This document shows, one piece after another, positions 5,490 through 9,019 of a stretch of 9,019 nt of DNA. Numbering within the stretch: position 1 is the stretch's first letter; each line of letters starts with the position of its first letter. The notes below the pieces were generated by a model that worked only from the letters and a program-made list of their open reading frames with translations, ran no database searches and had not been told where the DNA came from. Made by a program: the position numbers and the translations under genes. This DNA is from DASWDH01 sp035318505 (GTDB lineage: Bacteria; Myxococcota_A; Polyangia; Polyangiales; Polyangiaceae): assembly GCA_035318505.1 (NCBI GenBank), contig DATHEQ010000290.1:1-9019 (forward strand), written 5' to 3'.

Positions 5490-6974
5490 ATGCGATCCCA
5501 CCAGGGCGCCGACGACCCGTCGGTGAAGGGAGTGCTCGATCAGATCGTGGAGCCGCTGACGATGGTCTATGTCGAGGGGAATCTCGAACGAAGCACGCGC
5601 GTCCTGCTCATTCGGTTTCTCGGCGACACGCGCGATGCGCGCGCGGGCCGAGCCTTCATTCATGCGTTCCACGGCTTCGCGACGGCAGGGGGACCCGATG
5701 AAGAGGATGTGCAGCATGCGGCCGCCGCCGTCGGGGCACTCAAGTTCGAGGAAGCTGCGCCCGCGCTGGGCGAAGCGTTCGCCAAGGTGAAAGCCGGGAC
5801 GCCCGGAGGCGCCGCGGCATCGAAGAGCATCCGGCGAGCGATGCTCCAGCTGAAGAGCGCGGCATGGAAACCACTGCTGCTCGAGAAGATCGGTGCCCCG
5901 ATGGATCGGCCGCCACGTTCGGCCGACGCCGATCAGCTTGCGCGCTACCAAGCACAGATTTTTTGGCAGCAAACGTCGGCCGAGCTATTGGGCGCCTTCG
6001 GCGACGCCTCCGCCGTCGCTCCCCTTCTCAAAGTGCTGATGGAGAAGGACAAGGCCGAGATCGGGGGGCCGGCGCTTCTCGGCATCGTCAAAATAGGCAG
6101 AAGCGCCGTTCCCGTTCTCATTGACGTCCTTGCCGGACGGGACGCACAAATGGTCGAGTATGCAAAGCACAACGCTGCCGACGCTGGCGGAAACGCGAAA
6201 TCGTACGTAGCTGCATCGGCTGTCGCCCTCGGCGCCATCGGGCGTTCCGACGCGCGAGCATCGATGATTCAAGCGCTCAAGGCTTCCGACGAGATGAACC
6301 GCGCGGTGATCGCGCGCGAGCTCACGGCGCTCTATCCGAATGCCGAAGCCATCAAAGCATTTCAAGCTGGCTACGACAAAGTGCCCACCACCGCGCGCAT
6401 GTGGCCGTCGATCGTGCCCGCGCGACCGGCACTGCTCACGGCGTCCGCTCGATTCTACGACTCCGAAACCGTGCCCTGGCTCCTCACGCAGGCTAACGTC
6501 GCCAAGGACAAAGACGAAGAGACGACGAGCGCCGCTCTGATGACTGCCATCCTCGTCATGAAGAAGGCGCACGTCACCAAGGTGAAGCTCGTCGTCGACA
6601 AGATCGGTGGCGAAAAAGTAAAGCGCGCCTTCCAAGACGCGTCGGAGCTGCTCGGCACATGCGCAGAGGACGTCGAGTGCTACCTGTCCAAATTGAACGA
6701 CGATGACGCGAGCAACGGATTCGTGGGCGCAAAAGCAGCTCATATGGTCGGCATGCTGGGCGGCACCCAAGCGGCGATGGAGCTCGTCAAACGGTTACCG
6801 GCTCTTCGCCGGGAAGATGTGCGTACGGCGGCCGTGCTCGCCATCGATCACGCCGTGCAGACGGACGCCGCGACCGTCGCCGATGCTTTGCAGAAGCTCG
6901 TCGAGGACCGGTCGAGCGACGATGTGGCGTCGACCGCCGTAAAGCAGGTCGTGTACCGACTCCGCGCGCGCTGA
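5490..6974 (+). CDS. HEAT-repeat protein (intact C-terminal portion, 494 aa open from first ATG)
   Basis: The open frame after an in-frame TGA at 5430 contains many helix-pair repeats of HEAT type: VLLIRFLGDTRDARAGRAFIHA, AAAAVGALKFEEAAPALGEAF, SAELLGAFGDASAVAPLLKVLM, PALLGIVKIGRSAVPVLIDVL, ASAVALGAIGRSDARASMIQAL and AAHMVGMLGGTQAAMELVKRL. Such alpha-solenoids are protein-interaction scaffolds. They are abundant among myxobacterial lipoproteins, usually of unknown partner. The ATG at 5490 is probably internal: residues coded just before it (KKRPVAIRALIHFHSD) continue the first repeat and join the upstream frame after a single-base repair. As deposited, the product would lack a signal peptide. 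The gene ends at TGA 6972-6974, followed by a terminator-like hairpin. Confidence 0.75.
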   Translation: MRSHQGADDPSVKGVLDQIVEPLTMVYVEGNLERSTRVLLIRFLGDTRDARAGRAFIHAFHGFATAGGPDEEDVQHAAAAVGALKFEEAAPALGEAFAKVKAGTPGGAAASKSIRRAMLQLKSAAWKPLLLEKIGAPMDRPPRSADADQLARYQAQIFWQQTSAELLGAFGDASAVAPLLKVLMEKDKAEIGGPALLGIVKIGRSAVPVLIDVLAGRDAQMVEYAKHNAADAGGNAKSYVAASAVALGAIGRSDARASMIQALKASDEMNRAVIARELTALYPNAEAIKAFQAGYDKVPTTARMWPSIVPARPALLTASARFYDSETVPWLLTQANVAKDKDEETTSAALMTAILVMKKAHVTKVKLVVDKIGGEKVKRAFQDASELLGTCAEDVECYLSKLNDDDASNGFVGAKAAHMVGMLGGTQAAMELVKRLPALRREDVRTAAVLAIDHAVQTDAATVADALQKLVEDRSSDDVASTAVKQVVYRLRAR

Positions 6975-6983
6975 GCCGAAACC

Positions 6984-7013
6984 GGCGGACGGCGACTATC
7001 CGCCCGACCTTTT
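6984..7013 (+). terminator. Possible intrinsic terminator after the HEAT gene
   Basis: GGCGGA (6984-6989) pairs with TCCGCC (6999-7004) around a 9-nt loop, followed within 5 nt by TTTT. It starts 9 nt after the HEAT stop codon. The T-run is short, so termination may be weak. The rest of the gap to 7181 contains GC-rich inverted repeats (for example CCGCC/GGCGG near 7023-7041) but no clear promoter. Confidence 0.4.
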
Positions 7014-7181
7014 GTCGTGCTACCGCCGCGAGTAAGGCGGCGCGCTAGGGGGCGCGATCGCAACCGACCCTAGCTCCCGGGTGGCTTCCTCGGCAAATAT
7101 GTAGGCATGTACGCGCTGGCGCCGGATGCGGTCCGACGCCGCGTCCGCCCTGTTCGATTGGTTCGACTACGAGAGGCAAGA

Positions 7182-8363
7182 ATGAAACCCCAACGAGACG
7201 AGAGCGCTAGGCGCAGACTCGCCCCATCACTCCTCTGGGTGGCCCTGCTCTGCGTCCTTCAGCTTTTCGCCTGCTTGACGCCGCCGCCGTCTAACCCGTC
7301 GGACGCCATCCCCTCCGACCCGTCGATGCTGCCCGCCGTGGAGAAGATGACGGAGCTCGACGCCTGGTCCGCGACCGCGCGCATGAGCCCCGGCATCAAC
7401 ATCGGCAACACACTGGACAACACCACTTCGTGGGAGACTGGCTGGGGGAATCCCCTCATCACCAAGGAATTCGTTGCGAGCCTGGCTCGTCTCGGGTTCA
7501 AGACTGTCCGCCTGCCGGTGGCCTGGGAGACCTATGCCGTCAATGGCCGCATTCGGCCCGATAAAATGAGCCGCGTCCGCGAGGTGGTCGACTGGATCAC
7601 CGGCGCCGGGATGTTCTGTGTGATCAACATCCATTGGGACGGCGGTTGGATCGATTCAGGATCGAAGGAGAAGTTTCCGAACACGTTCGCCACCTTCAGT
7701 CCCCAGGCGGAGAAGAAGTTCCGTTCGTATTGGGAGCAGATCGCGACCTTCTTCGCAGGAAAGAACGAACAGCTGATTTACGAGGCGCTCAACGAAGAAA
7801 CGAACTTCAGCAATGAAGGCTCTCCCGATAAGGATTATGCGACGCTCACGCGGGTGAATCAGATGTTCATCGACACCGTCCGCAGAACGGGCGGCAACAA
7901 CTCGAAGCGTTTGCTCATCGTCGCCGGGTACAAGACCGACATCGCGCAGACATGCGGCGGCGCGTACAAGATGCCGACCGACACCGTCTCCGGCAGACTC
8001 TTCATCTCCGTGCACTACTACACCCCCTGGCAGTTCTGTGGGCTGACTGAAGACGCCGATTGGGGCAAGATGATGGCGACATGGGGGAGCCCCGACGACG
8101 TGAAGCAGCTGGAGCAGCTGTTCGACAAGATGAAAGACTTTTGCAGCCGCAACGACGTCCCGGCCTTCATCGGCGAATTCGGCGTAACAACCAAGAACAA
8201 GGAGGCCGAGTCACGCGCTCGCTGGATGTCGGCGGTGCAAAATGCGGCGCTCTCCAGAAGAATGGTCCCGGTGCTCTGGGACACCGGGAACGATGTCGCC
8301 CGTCACGCCCCCTACGCGGCCAGTCCCGAGCTGCTGCAAATGCTGCGCAGCCATCAGCCGTGA
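7182..8363 (+). CDS. Lipoprotein endoglucanase, glycoside hydrolase family 5 (probably subfamily 4)
   Basis: This 393-residue secreted beta-1,4-glucanase would cut cellulose, xyloglucan or mixed-linkage glucan by a retaining mechanism. Residues 1-31 form a signal peptide with an Arg-rich start, hydrophobic SLLWVALLCVLQ and lipobox LFAC (Cys31). A Pro/Ser linker follows, then a TIM-barrel. GH5 marks are GINIGNTLDN (71-80), TVRLPVAW (108-115), INIHWDGG (149-155), ALNEE with Asn204 and acid/base Glu205, VHYYTPWQFCG (277-287), IGEFG with nucleophile Glu332, and LWDTGN (365-370). The GNTLDN, HYYTPW and WDTGN segments are like GH5_4 enzymes. All catalytic residues are present and the frame is intact. 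I chose ATG 7182 because GAGAGG lies 5 nt upstream and the signal peptide starts there. An in-frame ATG at 7107 adds 25 Arg-rich residues with no ribosome site. There is no carbohydrate-binding module. Confidence 0.92.
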   Translation: MKPQRDESARRRLAPSLLWVALLCVLQLFACLTPPPSNPSDAIPSDPSMLPAVEKMTELDAWSATARMSPGINIGNTLDNTTSWETGWGNPLITKEFVASLARLGFKTVRLPVAWETYAVNGRIRPDKMSRVREVVDWITGAGMFCVINIHWDGGWIDSGSKEKFPNTFATFSPQAEKKFRSYWEQIATFFAGKNEQLIYEALNEETNFSNEGSPDKDYATLTRVNQMFIDTVRRTGGNNSKRLLIVAGYKTDIAQTCGGAYKMPTDTVSGRLFISVHYYTPWQFCGLTEDADWGKMMATWGSPDDVKQLEQLFDKMKDFCSRNDVPAFIGEFGVTTKNKEAESRARWMSAVQNAALSRRMVPVLWDTGNDVARHAPYAASPELLQMLRSHQP

Positions 8364-8369
8364 GACGCC

Positions 8370-9019
8370 CTACTGCACGCCAGCGCGCTCGACCGTGTTC
8401 ACATCTCCAGAGTTGTTGTGGCCGCCGATTGCGTAGAGCCAGGGGGGCGCGAGCAAGAAAACCGCGCCGGCGCGGGGAGTCGAAAGGGTGATGGTGTTGC
8501 TTACGGTAAATGGACCGGTCACCTCCCCGTTGGGATTGATAGTGCCCTGGTCCACACTCGCCAGCGCACCGAGCACGTCGTTGGTACCACCGATGGCGTA
8601 GAGGGTCGCTCCGAACGCGAAGGCCGCGAACCTGTAGCGCGCCACGGCAAGGTAAACTGAGGGCAAACTCGTGAAAGTCCCACGAAGGCCGTTCAGATCG
8701 AACGGTGCGCGCTCGAAGCTAATCAAATAGCCGAACGCCGAATCGGCGTCGGTGCTGACGTCCGTCGCTCCCCCGAGGACGTAGAGCCATCGTCCGACGG
8801 TCGCCAGTCCAAAGCCGAGACGTTTGGTGAAAAGCGTGATCCCTGGGACCGGGTTGAATGTCGACAAGTCGCCATTGGAGCTGAATGTCGCGCTCTCGAG
8901 ACTGTCGAGCGCCGTGGTGCCGTTGCCACCCATAATGTACTCGTTGTGGCCTATGACTGCGCTGCCGTGGGCCCCTCGTGCCGTGGTCAACGCCACGCCT
9001 GAAACGGTGACGAAGGGAC
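8370..9019 (-). CDS. Kelch-like repeat (beta-propeller) protein, N-terminus cut by window edge
   Basis: The open frame runs from the right edge to TAG at 8370-8372 and shows four similar units of about 50-60 residues. Each has a hydrophobic stretch ending in a Gly-Gly turn (EYIMGGNG, LYVLGGATD, LYAIGGTND, LYAIGGHNN), followed by NG or DL turns and then an F-x-x-V/L...R strand. This is the signature of kelch-type beta-propeller blades, used for protein or carbohydrate binding, often on secreted or surface proteins. The frame is open for 23 nt beyond the GTG at 8996, so that codon need not be the start and the N-terminal blades and any signal peptide lie outside. The gene converges on the GH5 gene with 6 nt between stops. 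Function and ligand are unknown. Confidence 0.75.
   Translation of the reverse strand, partial: PFVTVSGVALTTARGAHGSAVIGHNEYIMGGNGTTALDSLESATFSSNGDLSTFNPVPGITLFTKRLGFGLATVGRWLYVLGGATDVSTDADSAFGYLISFERAPFDLNGLRGTFTSLPSVYLAVARYRFAAFAFGATLYAIGGTNDVLGALASVDQGTINPNGEVTGPFTVSNTITLSTPRAGAVFLLAPPWLYAIGGHNNSGDVNTVERAGVQ

Noticed and set aside
5985..6770. 261-residue antisense frame over the HEAT gene
   Set aside because: No recognisable domain and unfavourable composition; the plus-strand HEAT repeats explain the codon pattern.
7080..7096. Sigma-54-like TGGC...GC upstream of the GH5 gene
   Set aside because: The GG to GC spacing is 2 nt too short for a -24/-12 promoter.
7107..7181. Upstream ATG for the GH5 gene
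   Set aside because: It adds 25 Arg-rich residues before the signal peptide and has no ribosome site, whereas ATG 7182 has GAGAGG at 5 nt.

Overview
The window looks like chromosomal DNA from a GC-rich predatory or soil deltaproteobacterium, most likely Myxococcota (Polyangiales/Sorangiineae-like). The grounds are strong G/C preference at third codon positions, several surface lipoproteins including one with an Asp/Ala/Pro-rich linker, a HEAT-repeat protein, a kelch-like beta-propeller protein and a secreted GH5 cellulase. This is inference from style and content; no taxonomic marker gene is present.

Left part (1-3313, minus strand): an iron-acquisition block. A promoter with a Fur-box-like 19-mer lying between its -35 and -10 (3285-3313) faces a 72-residue Com-like zinc-ribbon gene (3049-3267). 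A 204-nt spacer rich in secondary structure follows, then a group II PLP-dependent decarboxylase (1219-2844). That gene overlaps by 4 nt (ATGA) an IucD/DesB-type amine N-hydroxylase (1-1222) that runs off the left edge. Decarboxylase plus N-hydroxylase is the first half of an NRPS-independent hydroxamate siderophore pathway (DesAB/RhbBE type): amino acid to diamine to N-hydroxydiamine. The acyltransferase and NIS synthetase that should follow are not in the window.

Middle part (3506-6974): a minus-strand lipoprotein gene (3506-4212) broken by two single-base frameshifts, a small plus-strand hypothetical gene (4379-4693), and a plus-strand lipoprotein (4778-6974) whose Cys-containing N-terminal part also carries two apparent single-base frameshifts before a long intact HEAT-repeat region. 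All four apparent indels fall between about 3680 and 5440. That points either to local gene decay or to poor consensus quality there.

Right part (7182-9019): a lipoprotein endoglucanase of GH5, probably subfamily 4, intact and with a good ribosome binding site. It converges, with only 6 nt between stop codons, on a minus-strand kelch-like repeat protein that is cut by the right edge.

No tRNA, rRNA, CRISPR array, transposase or insertion-sequence ends were seen. No gene-free stretch exceeds 300 nt; the larger gaps (2845-3048, 3268-3505, 4213-4378, 6975-7181) are covered by the regulatory entries below or hold nothing else recognised. The most interesting element is the Fur-box-controlled Com-like gene and structured leader in front of the siderophore genes, a layout that recalls com-mom of phage Mu.
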